Assembly: GCF_016801865.2 (NCBI RefSeq)
Contig: NC_068939.1
Location: 93,824,067 to 93,888,066, forward strand
Length of the DNA stretch: 64,000 nt
Direction of reading: 5' to 3'
Source: Culex pipiens pallens
Taxonomy: Eukaryota > Arthropoda > Insecta > Diptera > Culicidae
The notes beneath the pieces were generated by a model that made no database searches, was not told the DNA's origin, and worked only from the letters and a program-made list of their open reading frames with translations. The position numbers were made by a program, and so were the translations under genes. Positions 36,291-48,787 of the stretch are shown piece after piece (the first letter of the stretch is position 1; every line of letters starts with the position of its first letter).

Positions 36291-37959
36291 CAGGACTGTG
36301 GAGTCGGAGTAGGAGCCCGAGCCGGAGTCGGCGGAGTCAGGTCTTTTTGTGGACCTGGAGTCGGAATCGGAGTTTTTGAAGCTTTTTATTGGGATTGAAA
36401 AGCTCTAAATGTGTTATGTCACTAAGATCACTAAGTGATAACCTGTTAATCCCCTCTTACCCAAGTATTTAGTATTACATATATCTTAAAAAATAATAAA
36501 CAACATTGGTTTTATAGTCAAAAATATTTAATTGATTCTTGACTGCTTCCCTTTCAATTCAAATTCGACCAAATTTAATCTAGTTCTTCTGAAAACGTAC
36601 ACACACAGTCATCTTTTACTCCGATAGCGAAAGTCTTGAAGGTTTTTAATTCAATTCAATTCAATTAGTGTTTATTAGATTGTACCAGTTCTGCTCCATA
36701 TTACTAAGTTTAGATTTTGCTAGCTGCGTGCTCTTTTAGGGAAAATATTTTTGAGAAAACTTGAAGGTTTTTAGTAAATCATTTTTCAGGAAAAAAGTAA
36801 CGAGGTACATAAAAAGATAAAAAATAATAATCACTGTTTTTGGATATCGGGAAAAAGTCACTGACAGTATAACTTTTCCAACAAATTATCAACGTTTATA
36901 GCAATCTTTTACTTAGAACTCAACATGCGCATTCTGTTTTTAACTAATTATAAACAAATCGAGTATTGCATTTAAAATAATTGAAACTGACAAAAAATAT
37001 CAAAAAAAGTTGCAACTTATTATGAAATAATCATTGAATATGTTAATTTGTCGATTACCTTAATGTTAACTATTTCTCTACTAACATCTGAGAATGTTGA
37101 TCCTTGACAAACTATTTTGATATTGTTGTAAATTATCGTTGAAAAAGTGAAAAGAGTTTAAAGTATTTTTATATATTTTGATGGCGGCGCAGGATCATTC
37201 ATAAAGCTTCGTTTTAGGTGAAGATTCAAGAAGTATCGAGCGCCTCCTTTCAAATATATAGAATATTTACATAAAAATAAATTAATAATACCTAGGTAAA
37301 ACATTTCAAACGTCACGAATATTTCAATAAGACTCCTTAAACGTCCTTTCCACGAAGACATGTTTTAGATACATTCATTTGTAATAATAATCTCTTTCAG
37401 CCATGGCTTGATGTCCGTGTACGTCTTGAAAAAAATCTATGGAGCTTTAAAAAATAGTTTCGTTTAAAAATTTTATCTTAAAAAAGGTGACTTTGGAAGT
37501 CACTGTGTTTCTAATAAATGTCAGCCTAAAAGTGGGCAAATTGAATTTATATGTTTAATCGTTGAATCATCAAGGCCAGGCTTCGTTTAATGATTCATTA
37601 AAAAAATAACAATTTTATAATTAAATTTAATAGCTTTTTTATAAATTAAATGTAAATTTGAGGTATACTACATTGATCCAAATTGAATTAAAAAAACTAT
37701 TCTTCTGAAAATGCCTCAAAACTGGAATTTAATTCTGCTTCAATAACGTATAAAATCTGTAACCAAGAAACTTTTTTTTTTCGATTTCTGATTCTAACTT
37801 ATTTTACTAGAGAAAAACATGACACTTTGAGAATTTTTAAATAATCGTTTTCATGTATCAATGTTTTCAAAATGATAGTTAACAAACTTTTGAAACATTT
37901 TAAAATATGTGGAGTCGTAGTCGGAGACGTTTGAAACATGGCCCGACTCCACCGCCCTG
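36291..37959. mobile_element. hAT-like element with GTGGAGTCGG ends
   Basis: The 1,669-bp element has ends CAGGACTGTGGAGTCGG and CCGACTCCACCGCCCTG. The flanks are TATAAAAC (36,283-36,290) and GATAAAAC (37,960-37,967), an 8-bp duplication with one mismatch. Subterminal GGAGTCGGA repeats stand out against the AT-rich interior. No transposase frame, so it is non-autonomous. Confidence 0.8.
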
Positions 37960-38269
37960 GATAAAACGATGCTAAAACTAAAAATTTCACGAAATCCCGA
38001 GATTAGTTTATCAAAAAGAAATCATGAAGAAAATAAATATCAATACACATAGTAGGAGCTACAGAAAATTTAAAAAAAAGTAATTGATAATTCTACAAAT
38101 TGTTATTAAACGAAAAATAACTTGGAAATTTGGAATCAATACCACAGACAATTCTTTTTATCTATCAAGCTGATACAAATCATATTAAATTTTCGAGTAA
38201 TTTGCACATATAAAAAAATCAAATATTCAAAAAATGTACAACCCAATTCATTCAAGTCTTTCTATATAT

Positions 38270-38436
38270 GGGACCATCCATAAACCACGTGGACACTTTA
38301 GGGGGGGGGGGGTATGGCGATTGTCCACGATCCATACAAAAAAAGAATTTTTTGTATGGACAATTGTCCACGAAGGGGGGGGGGGCGGGGGTAACTGATC
38401 CCAAAAAAAATGTCCACGTGGTTTATGGATGGTGCC
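38270..38436. mobile_element. CCATAAACCACGTGG hairpin MITE
   Basis: The 167-bp palindrome has ends ACCATCCATAAACCACGTGG and CCACGTGGTTTATGGATGGT and G/C runs internally. TATAT borders both sides. It interrupts sequence that is contiguous in the duplicate copy at 41.4 kb. Confidence 0.85.
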
Positions 38437-38446
38437 TATATAAAAA

Positions 38447-38730
38447 ATTACGATGGTTTTGTTCGAACGCGAATCAATTGAACACGGAACGTCGGATCGA
38501 GGCGCTTTTTGTTGCGGTAGGTTCGTGTAAGACCAAGGAAGGTTTGTACGCTTACTAATTGACACTTTGGCCACTCTGGAACCGATTCCGGAGCATCGGC
38601 AAATTGTATAGAGAAAGTTTCGTCAAATCATATTTTGATCATAGGAGGCTGAATAAGCAAAAAAAGCAAAAAACGTCAACACACGAAAAAAGGCAGAACA
38701 AAGCTGGTCAAGTAAGGCTTGTTTATTATA
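38447..38730. repeat. Second copy of the 2,078 block
   Basis: It matches 2,078-2,310 in the same orientation. A 63-codon frame (38,559-38,750) overlaps it but is not kept open in the other copy, so it is not called as coding. Confidence 0.65.
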
Positions 38731-39301
38731 AAATAGATTTCCCCTTTTAATGAGAGCGATTGAAATTTTGAAATAGGGAGGGGGGGGGGGGGGGTTTACT
38801 TAACAACTTGAAATTTCCGTTCTCCGAACTTAACAGAAATTAAACAAAAAATCGGTACTAACATCATATTTCATAATTATTTTGTATATTAAGTTTTACA
38901 GGAAATAATAATAAAAAATAAAATAAAATATCATACGCAACATTCAAAATATTTTCAAAACAGCAATCAATGAGGATTTTTTAATGTAATGATGGTTTTT
39001 ATTCTATAACTGTTTGCTTGATTAATGTAGAGGAATGAATCTTTTGAATTCATTCCGGCGAGGTCTTTTTTAACAATAAATCCCTTTTTTAAAATTTCAA
39101 CAGAATCTTTACAGAAAAAATAATCTTTGATGTTATTTTTTAAACAATTGTAAAATTTAGTGCCTTTAAAAAGGTATTTTTTTTTTTAAATATAGATTTC
39201 AAAAGTGATTAAATTCTATAAATAAGGATCAGAGAAGCGAAATGTTTGAAGCAAATACGGAAAATTTAATTCAAATATATTCACTAAACCATCAAAAGAT
39301 A

Positions 39302-40043
39302 GGGGAAATTTACCCTTTTTAACCAAACACTTATCTTCGTCATACAGAGAGTTTGATGCTCGATTAAACCTCCAAAAATACTATTGAAGCTATAAACTTA
39401 CCAGCAACAGCACCGCCTCGAGTTAGCACGCAAATGTATGTCACTTACTTGCCAAAAAGATCATTTTAAATGCACTTTCGATCATAATTTCTGTTTTGCG
39501 AGACCAACTCATCATTTTGATGGCACACGCATCCACACGCAAAATGAAAGGTTAACTGCTTTACGAAATTAGCCATCATTATCTTTTCACTTGCGCTAAC
39601 GTTTTCAAAGCTCTTAAGATATGTGAACATGTTCTTTTGAACAATAGATAGTCACTCACTTGAAAAACAATCCCGAAACATGTAAATAACTAGCTTGCGC
39701 TATCAAAAACCAAACGCGTGGAGTCACTTGACGTTTTTACCTATTCAAATCGAAGGCTGACGGAACCCGAGCTAGAAGCGAAGGCAAATAAAGAACAAAT
39801 GCCGGTAACCAACACCTTCAGTAGCGCCTGTAGCAGTGAACCAGTGATGCCAGGAAACTTTCTTTACAAATGCCACTTTCCGTGAGTGTTCGCTTAAAAT
39901 TTCGTCACAAATGGCAGCACTAAGCAGACCCAAAAGAGCGCTGCAAGAAAAAAGAACTCAGCCAAAAATAGAAAAATGAGCGTGGCCCAGTGCATTCTCG
40001 TCAGATAAGAATACACTTGGGAAGTATTTTTTTAAATGCTTGT
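39302..40043. mobile_element. GGGGAAATnTACCC MITE, copy 2, truncated
   Basis: The left end GGGGAAATTTACCC is intact. The element stops at AAATGCTTGT where the foldback begins and never resumes. Its right third is therefore lost. Confidence 0.8.
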
Positions 40044-41379
40044 GGGTAATTCTCCGCCAACTCACACAGCAGTTGCCCCGACCCCTCTTCGATTTGCGTG
40101 AAACTTTGTCCTAAGGGGTAACTTTTGTCCCTGATCACGAATCCGAGGTCCGTTTTTTGATATCTCGTGACGGAGGGGCGGTACGACCCCTTCCATTTTT
40201 GAACATGTGAAAAAAGAGGTGTTTTTCAATAATTTGCAGCCTGAAACGGTGATGAGATAGAAATTTGGTGTCAAAGGGACTTTTGTGTAAAATTAGACGC
40301 CCGATTTGATGGCGTACTCAGAATTCCGAAAAAACGTATTTTTCATCGAAAAAAACACTAAAAAAGTTTTAAAAATTCTCCCATTTTCCGATACTCGACT
40401 GTAAAAAATTTTGGAACATGTCATTTTATGGGAAATTTAATGTACTTTTCGAATCTACATTGTCCCAGAAGGGTCATTTTTTCATTTAGAACAAAATTTT
40501 TCATTTTAAAATTTCGTGTTTTTTCTAACTTTGCAGGGTTATTTTTTAGAGTGTAACAATGTTCCACAAAGTTGTAGAACAGACAATTGCAAAAATTTTG
40601 ATATATAGACATAAGGGGTTTGCTTATAACCATCACGAGTTATCGCGATTTTGCGAAAAAAAGTTTTGAAAAAGTTGGTCGTCATCGATCATGGCCGTTC
40701 ATAGTCACCCGCGACAGACACGGACGACGAAACGAAGAAAAACGCAAAAAGTAACTTTTTCAAAACTTTTTTTCGTAAAACCGCGATAACTCGTAATGTT
40801 TATAAGCAAACCTTATGTCTATATATCATTTTTTTGTAATTGTCTGCTCTACAACTTTGTAGAACATTGTTACACTCTAAAAAATAACCCTGCAAAGTTA
40901 GAAAAAAACACGAAATTTTAAAATGAAAAAATTTGCTCTAAATGAAAAAATGACCCTTCTGGGTCAATGTTGATTCGAAAAGTACATTAAATTTCTCATA
41001 AAATGACATGTTCCAAAAATTTTTATCAGTCAAGTAACGGAAAATGGGAGAATTTTTAAAAACTTTTTTATTGTTTTTTTCGATGAAAAATACGTTTTTT
41101 CGGAATTTTGAGTACGCCATCAAATCGGGCGTCTAATTTTACAGTCCCTTTGACACCAAATTTCTATCTCATCACCGTTTCAGGCTGCAAATTATTGAAA
41201 AACACCTCTTTTTTCGCCTGTTCAAAATGGAAGGGATCGTACCGCCCCTCCGTCACGAGATATCAAAAAACGGACCTCGGATTCGTGATCAGGGACAAAA
41301 GTTACCCCATAGGACAAAGTTTCACGCAAATCGAACAGGGGTCGGGGCAACTGCTGTGTGAGTTGGCGGAGAATTACCC
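40044..41379. mobile_element. Foldback element, copy 2
   Basis: It has the same termini and arms as copy 1, is 1,336 bp long and nearly identical by eye. It interrupts a GGGGAA-ended MITE on its left, but on its right the sequence does not resume that MITE. Instead it continues with a duplicate of 37,853-37,900 and then 38,845 onward. No clean target duplication is visible, so the copy marks a rearrangement junction. Confidence 0.83.
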
Positions 41380-41888
41380 ATGTATCAATGTTTTCAAAAT
41401 AATAGTTAACAAACTTTTGGAACAAAAAAAAAACAAAAAAACGCTACTAACATCATTATTTTATTATTATTTTGTAAATTAACTTTAACAGGAAATAATT
41501 ATAAAAAATAAAATAAAATATCATACGCAACATTCAAAATATTTTGAAAACAGCAATCAATGATGATTTTTTAATGTAATGATGGTTTTTATTCTATAAC
41601 TGTTTGCTTGATTAAGTAAAGGAATGAATCTTTTGAATTCATTCCGGCGAGGTCTTTTTTTAACAATAAATCCCTTTTTTATAATTTCAACCGAATTTTT
41701 GCAGAAAAAAAATCTTTGATATTATTTTTTAAACAATTGTAAAATTTAGCGCCTTAAAAAGGTAATTTTTCTTGAAATATAGATTTTAAAAGTGATTAAA
41801 TTCTATAAATAAGGATCAGAGAAGCGAAATGTTTGAAGCAAAAACGGAAAATTTAATTCAAATATATTCACTAAACCATCAAAAGATA

Positions 41889-42714
41889 GGGGAAATATAC
41901 CCTTTCCAATCAAACACCTTTCTTCGTCATATGGAGAGTTTGATGCTCGATTAATCCTCCAAAAATACTATTGAAGCTATAAACTTACCAGCAACAGCAC
42001 CGCCTCGAGTTAGCACGCAAATGTATGTCACTTACTTGCCAAAAAGATCATTTTAAATGCACTTTCGATCATAATTTCAGTTTTGCGAGACCAACTCATC
42101 ATTTTGATGGCACACACATCCACACGCAAGATGAAAGGTTAACTGCTTTACGAAATTCGCCATCAATATCTTTTCACTAGCGCTAACGTTTTCAAAGCTC
42201 TTAAGATATGTGAACATGTTCTTTTGAACATTAGATAGTCACTCACTTGAAAAACAATCCCGAAACATGTAAATAACTAGCTTGCGCTATCAAAAACCAA
42301 ACGCGTGGACTCACTTGACGTTTTTACCTATTCAAATCGAAGGCAAATAAAGAACAAATGCCGGTAACCAACACCTCCAGCAGCGCCTGTAGTTAATAAT
42401 TTCGTCACAAATGGCAGCACTAAGCAGACCCAAAAGAGCGCTGCAAGAAAAAAGAACTCAGCCGAAAATAGAAAAATGGTCGTGGCCCAGTGCATTCTCG
42501 TCAGATTAGAATACACCTGGGAAATATATTTTGTAAATGCTTGTAAAAGGAATAATATAACTTTTAGTGAAAGTGAAAATAAACAGAAATGTTCACAAAA
42601 AGTTGCTCTACTCGTTGGTGTACTTGGTTTTAGTAAATTTCAAGGAACACTCCAGATTATCCAGCGTAATTGAAACACGACCGCATATTAGGCTTAAAAT
42701 AGGTATATTTCCCC
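41889..42714. mobile_element. GGGGAAATnTACCC MITE, copy 3
   Basis: The 826-bp element is flanked by TA at 41,887-41,888 and 42,715-42,716. It is collinear with copy 1 and very close to copy 2, with an internal deletion near 42,340-42,400. Confidence 0.84.
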
Positions 42715-42716
42715 TA

Positions 42717-45573
42717 AGTGTTCAATAATTTGTTTAGGAACGATACTTTATGCTGGTCAAAAATTTATGTTATAATGACATTCTTTCAACATTTTTTTTC
42801 AATGCAAAAAGGGTTGAAATTGGAATGCAGCTTAACAAAATATTGCCGTCCCAGTATCTTTTCTGCCACAAGTTTTCACACCACCGACGCAACGTGTCTA
42901 TTATATTATAGGACGGAAAACGTACACGAGAAACACGAAGAAATCCGGAAACAAAAGCCTAAAGAAAAAACGCAAAAGCTTCCATCGTTCTTCAGCATAG
43001 AAGAAAAACCACGTCACGCCACGCCGCACCACTTCGTCGTCGTCGTTCGCTGGCTGCCGGCCAAAAAACAGGAAATAAAGTTAATTTAATGCCTAATCAA
43101 CAAGTAGATCTGAAACATAATGATTTCTGTGTTATTTTATTATAGCACCGACCGCCTTTCGCTCCGTTCAGCCTGGTTTTTCCGACGACAGCTGGGAAAA
43201 TTAGAAGCAAAGGGGGTCACTGGAGGTTGAGAGGGCGGCGTTCTCTGATGTGGTCACTCGTTATCAGGAATTTTTGGGAGGCGGGGGAGAGGCAGAACAA
43301 GGATGAAATTTTTCCGGCCTCTCCTCCGCCCACTTGTTAGTAGAAAATGTTGGCCTGCCCGTTCTGGAAGAAAATTGCTCTCGGAAATAAGTGATTGTGG
43401 TGTGGTGTGGGGAGTTGCTTTATGGGGTGCCAAAGTTGCCCGCAACAATTCCGTTCCGATGAGACTGGTGTGGTGGGCTTCCTGGTACAGTGGTCGTGTT
43501 CTTGTGTAGGGTTTTGTGAAGCCAGGTCAGAGCTTGTTTGCGCTGGATGTTCGCTGTCGTCGTCGCGTTTTCACACTTTAACTGTTTGTTCTGGAGTTAG
43601 GTTTCCCACGTCGTGATGTCTGTGGTGTTTCAATGGAGTTGTTTAAACTGTAATAATTAAACAACTTTTGATTGATGAGATTTTAAGATAATTATGAGAT
43701 TACAACTCTCAATGATTTTGTTGAGAGTTTTTGGCGTTAAGGTTAAGGAGGGGTGGAGTTGAAGTCATCACTTCATCTCTCTAATAATGTGCATTTTTTG
43801 TTTAAATTTTCGAAACTGATAAAGCGTACATTAACACCACCCTAATCTACCCCCTTTTCAGAGTAATTAAAGCGTCGTGCCCCACCAGTTTAACTTATGT
43901 TTTTCTCGCCCCCATGGAAAGCCCCCGCGGAGCAACAACTGGATAACTTATTGTCACGCAAGTTCTCAGTACAACCTGGTAGTTGCTGGCATTTCCAAAT
44001 TAGCGCGACCATTCCGTCCGTCCATTTACGAGTGTTTATTTACCACTAAACATTACGAACACGAATTTCGGTTGGTGGTCCCAGGCCGCGGTGTAGACTT
44101 GGCATGTCTGATCGACAGTGATAAACGGTAATTGGTAAACGATTATACCAGTTAGGGAATGATTTAGGGGGCCTTCGGGGACAGAAAGGTGGTCTATTTT
44201 GGTGTTGGTGTTAATGGTGCATTATTTTCACTTCTTTTTTGAGTCCAATAGCATGGTATCTTTACTGCGTAGAATAAGATTCAATAATTTTATTTTTGAG
44301 GATTCAAATATTAACTGGTTATTGATCCCAGAAATCTCCCAGATACTACTTTTACCTTTTCCAATTTCTCGTTCAAATATTTTTTGAAGGAATTGACAGT
44401 TTTAACAATATTATTACTTAAATAGAATATAGAACATGCATTAAATTTGCATTACAACAAAAAGCAGTACTAATTAATCATTCAACAAATCACTGCCTCA
44501 AGCTTACATTTTAAGACCCCATTTAAACAAGCATAAACTTTCAATCTGACAGCCACTCGATAGCACTGTCGCACGTCGTTGTCTCAGACAAGATAGCACA
44601 AACGTCAACAAATCAACAATCAACGACAACCCAGCTCCGGGGCTCGTTTTGCACAGAACATTGCATTGCGAATAAAATTAACACCTCTCAACAAAAGACG
44701 ACATCGAAAGACCCCCCCCTTCCCCCCCCCCCGGGCAACAACTCAACACACTTGGCACGACGACTACGGTGCGAAAGACAGCATCTCATTAGAGGCACAC
44801 AGTTTATGCTGCCAGCCAACAAGATGGTAATTTACACTATCTTTCTGGATCTTCGGGGCAGGGAAAACTTTGCCTTGTATCATAGCTAGAGTAGACACTC
44901 AGTTGCGTAGATAAAGCTAACTTAATATTATTTTGAAATTTAATTGTAATTTTTTTCTTGCATTTTTTGAGTCGTCAAAAATAGTGCACTTGTTTTGAAA
45001 TTCAATACTTTTCGACAGTTTTGTTTGGTTTTTGAGTTGACCAAACACACTGATGCCAACCTAAAGTAGGGAAGCCAACGTTTCACTGAAAAATACTTAA
45101 CAAAAGTTTTCTTCAGAATTGCCTACAAATGTTGTTTTCAATTCGATACAAAACTCGTTTTTTTAGCACTCATCGTATTCATCCAACTTGGCTTAACCTC
45201 GTACTGAAAAATCATCATTTTGCATCTAGTTGCACACTAGTAGTTTGTAAAATATAGGAATGCCAAAAAATTAAATTTTTACAGCGAGTTTCATACAATA
45301 TATATTCAAATACTATAATTAAAAACTCTCCGTATGGAATTTCAAGTCAAATTTTCTTGAGTTTAGCACCCATTTCAGTGTTAAAAAGTATAACTTTTCA
45401 GCCCTTGTATAAAAAAGTATTACTTTTCTGTGATTTTTAAGTAAAAAATGTAGGCCGTTTTGTCGTTCGAGAATGACAAGATAATCATTTTCACTACGGT
45501 TTTGCAAAAAATACTCTTTCATCCCATAACATTTGAATTTGAAAACATTTCGTCTGGTTGAGCTGATTGAGAA
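42717..45573. other. No gene confirmed; GC-richer islands
   Basis: 42,850-43,620 and 43,860-44,150 are GC-richer and low-copy. The 123-codon frame at 42,718-43,089 is Lys-rich at its end and has no known domain. A poly-C run lies at ~44,706-44,734. 45,100-45,500 holds a diverged dispersed repeat. Confidence 0.45.
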
Positions 45574-45930
45574 ACAGTCATGCCCCGGTTTTGCACTGCC
45601 CCGGTTTTGGCCCAGTGCTTAGCTGAAGCACAGAGCTCTTGAGATTTTGACTATATGAGAAACATTGGCTATAAACGTATGAAAAATCATGCAAACATCA
45701 AAAAGTTTTAGTGTTTTGGAATTGGGATAGTCTCAGCTATCCATTGCACTTGTAATTATAACATTAAAATTTTCACAAAAATAAGTATTTTTCCTGTATT
45801 TTAAAAATGCAATGTTTCTCGAAAAATACACTAAATTGTTGCTATTGCAAATGATCGCTATTTTTTTATACATTTCGAATGTGATGACAATTTTTTTTTT
45901 TTGAAAATACTTAAAATTTCAACAAAACTA

Positions 45931-46832
45931 GGGGAAAGTGGAGCAAGGAAATGATCGTTGTAACGTTAAAAATCTGTCGGATTTTGTAATAATCATCTTA
46001 TTCCAGGTCTTGACTAAGACTTTGATAGAACAAGTTTTCAAAAAATCCTGGTTTTTAATGCAAAAAAATGATTTTAAATTTTTCCGTATGTTCTACTCAA
46101 CTAGTGGGGCAAGACGAACAACCCGTTGGGGCAAGAGGAACAATGCATGAAAAAACATGTTAATTTGCTGACAATTGAACTGTTATCACTTAGATACATC
46201 AGATTAGGATGTATTTGAAACGTTTCTTTCTTTTTTAGATTAAAGAATATTATTCTACTGAAAATTTGATCGTTTTTACTTAGATGAAAAAAAAGGAAAT
46301 TTTCATAATATCGCTATATTTTGTATGGACATTTTTTTAAACAATTGTTAATCAGTTATTAAGTACGTTTATGTATTTATTTCCCAATAAAATATGTTGT
46401 TGCAGCAATTCGTATTTTTCCATACTAAAAATCCATATGGTACATTTGCCCCACCTGAACAATTTTTTATAAAAGCTCTCAATAAATATAACCAAAAGTT
46501 ATATCCTACTTTATACTAGGTGCAAGTCATTGGTAGGGACAATACTGATCTAGGCAAAATTGCATTTTGATAAAATGAGCCTTAAAACGAACCCAAAGCC
46601 TTATTTTGTACTTTCCAAATATTATAATAAAATAAAGGTTTGTAAAAAAACTTTATTAAATCTTATGCTCCGTGGCGTTTACGTCGTTTTGGCGATTATG
46701 TGGTAGTAGAATCAGCTAATTGCATTGCTAGCAACATTTTCTCATACTGGAAATAATCAAAATTGTAAAAATTACGACCGTAGGAGCGATTGTTCCTCTT
46801 GCCCCATATGGTCGTCTTGCCCCACCTTCCCC
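45931..46832. mobile_element. GGGGAAGGTGGGGCAAG-type MITE
   Basis: The 902-bp element has ends GGGGAAAGTGGAGCAAGG and TTGCCCCACCTTCCCC, with TA on both sides. GGGGCAAGA motifs repeat internally. Confidence 0.82.
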
Positions 46833-46918
46833 TACGTACTTTTGAAAACATGCTCAAAATTTCTGAGTTTCACAATGCGGGTAACAAATGACCGGGATTT
46901 TTCATATAGGGGAAATTC

Positions 46919-47431
46919 TCGTAAGTTTGGCAGGTTAAGCAATCACTCCTAACTCCATCCAATTTGCTGATTTTTACTATTTGAACAAATAATTTTGCAA
47001 AACTTTTGAAAGAAACTTGCTTGCTCACTTCTTATTGAGTTATTGATCACTCTATATCAGTTGAAAACGCGTTTTATGAGCTGTAATTGAATGTCAAAGT
47101 GCAGCAGGGATGCCATATGGTTTTTAAAAATGTCTGTGAAAAAGTCTGTGTATGTCTGTGCACTTGCCTAAAATTCAAATATATCAAATTATAGTTATGG
47201 AATTCAATAAGAAATTGCGTTTTCAAGCATTTAAGGACTAACGCAATAAGTTCCGGTTAATATTTTTACAAAATATTAATTTAATGAAGTTTTTTAAAAG
47301 TCTGTGCACCACAAAAAATGTCTGGCACAAGCTTAAATGTCTGTGAAACACAGACAAATCTGTGTATCTGGCATCCCTGAAGTGCAGGTATGGCAACATT
47401 AGAGGCACGCTGGAATTAGATGCCGTTCCCC
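46919..47431. mobile_element. Short GGGGAA-ended MITE
   Basis: The 513-bp element has ends GGGGAAATTCTCG and GATGCCGTTCCCC, flanked by TA. Only the outermost GGGGAA is a perfect inverted match, so this call is weaker than for its neighbours. Confidence 0.6.
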
Positions 47432-47849
47432 TACTTCGAAAGTTATAACATTTTTTGTTGGTCATTTCGAATGTAATAATATTATTTTTTGAAAATACTC
47501 AAAATTTTCACAAAGCAACGATTTTTTGAAAAAAAAAACAAAGTTTTAGTTGTTTTATAATATGCGTAATGATTTTATTCATTTATTTCGAATGTAATAA
47601 CGACTTTTTTTTGAAAATATTCAAAATTTAAAATTTTTATACGTTGTGAAAAACTTAAATTTGGAGTATTTTTTCAAAAAATTTTAATATAAAAAAAATG
47701 TTTTTTTTTTCAATTCGATTCAACTAGTGTTTATTAATAAATAATCAATTAACAATTTCGTGTTTTTTATAACCTAATAGAGGTATGGAGTTCCTTAAAC
47801 TATGGTTTACACTATTTTCATTTATAAAAGTTCTTTAAAGTAAAAAAAA

Positions 47850-48290
47850 TGCATTAAGCATAAGCATAAGCATAGGTGCCCACCCGCAGTTGCTACTCCG
47901 TTATTGACCTGGACCTCCAGAAGTTACATCCACGAGCCGTGGAAGATGAGTGGGTGCTATCTTTCTTCGCTTTGCAACTTCTCAAATGCCCCTGTCATGC
48001 TGATCAATACCGGCGCCGACCACGACCAGTGGTAGGGTACGGGGAAGTGGATGGGAATGTTAGTCCGATACTTGAGTGATAGAGACCGCCCAATCGACTG
48101 CTTCTCCGACAAAGTATCACATGAGTTTTGAGGGGGTTAGTAGATGGGTATGAGGTCAGGATTCAAGAGTGGCAGTGATGTGACCATGAGCATTTTGTTT
48201 ATGGGTTGAAAATTTTAAATCTTAGGCAGTCGGCTGCGGAAAGATGGATAGTTGATTATTTGAAAAGTTTTTTTATTATTGAACGCTTGC
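47850..48290. repeat. Repeat beginning with CATAAG units
   Basis: Four ATAAGC-like units start it at ~47,855. A GC-richer stretch with GTGCCCACCCGCAGTTGC follows. I recognise it as a mosquito dispersed repeat but cannot name it. The 67-codon frame at 47,876-48,079 shows no domain. Confidence 0.45.
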
Positions 48291-48787
48291 CAACCGAGCA
48301 GTAGTGCTATGGGCTGGACCTATCAGTTTATTTTTACTGTTTTTACAATTTAGATAACACGAGCAAATTTCAAAAATAGTAAATAAATGACACTTTGCTC
48401 TTCATAAAATCAATAGTTTGATGAGTTAATTCTTAAACTGCCAGTTGGAATAAATTTTTAAGATCATTTACGACGAAAATTATCGTGTATCAGAAGCACT
48501 GCACTTATGAAGGCATTATTCAATTCAATTCTTCTTTAAAGTTAAAAATTGCATTTTCAAAAAACAGGAAAATACGTATTTTTGAGAAAATTTTCATGTA
48601 ATTATAATTGCAATAGATAGCTGTCTTCATCCCGATTCTAAAACACTACAATTTGCTTTTTGGATGATTTTTCATACGATTATATCCAATTTCTCCCATA
48701 TAGCTGAAATCTCATAAGCTCTATGCTTCAGTTATACACGCCTCGGTTTTGTATCCTCCATATGCGGTGCTAAACCGAGTCCTGACT

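Larger units (their letters stand above)
38842..42540. repeat. Tandem segmental duplication with foldback at the junction
   Basis: The blocks 38,842-40,043 and 41,440-42,540 are collinear and close to identical by eye (TATCATACGCAACATTC, ACTGTTTGCTTGATTA and CATTCCGGCGAGGTC occur in both). The foldback 40,044-41,379 lies between them. The 48 bp after the foldback also repeat 37,853-37,900. Confidence 0.85.
45574..48787. mobile_element. TIR element with ~200-bp inverted ends
   Basis: 45,574-45,800 matches the reverse complement of 48,560-48,787, with ends near CATGCCCCGGTTTTGCAC on the left and CGGTGCTAAACCGAGTCCTG on the right. The arms have diverged, so the element is old. Two GGGGAA-ended MITEs and a CATAAG-started repeat lie inside. 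No transposase frame. Confidence 0.65.

Noticed and set aside
42718..43089. 123-codon frame with a basic C-terminal half
   Set aside because: No recognisable domain, start lies at the edge of a MITE, and the basic stretch follows from A-rich composition.
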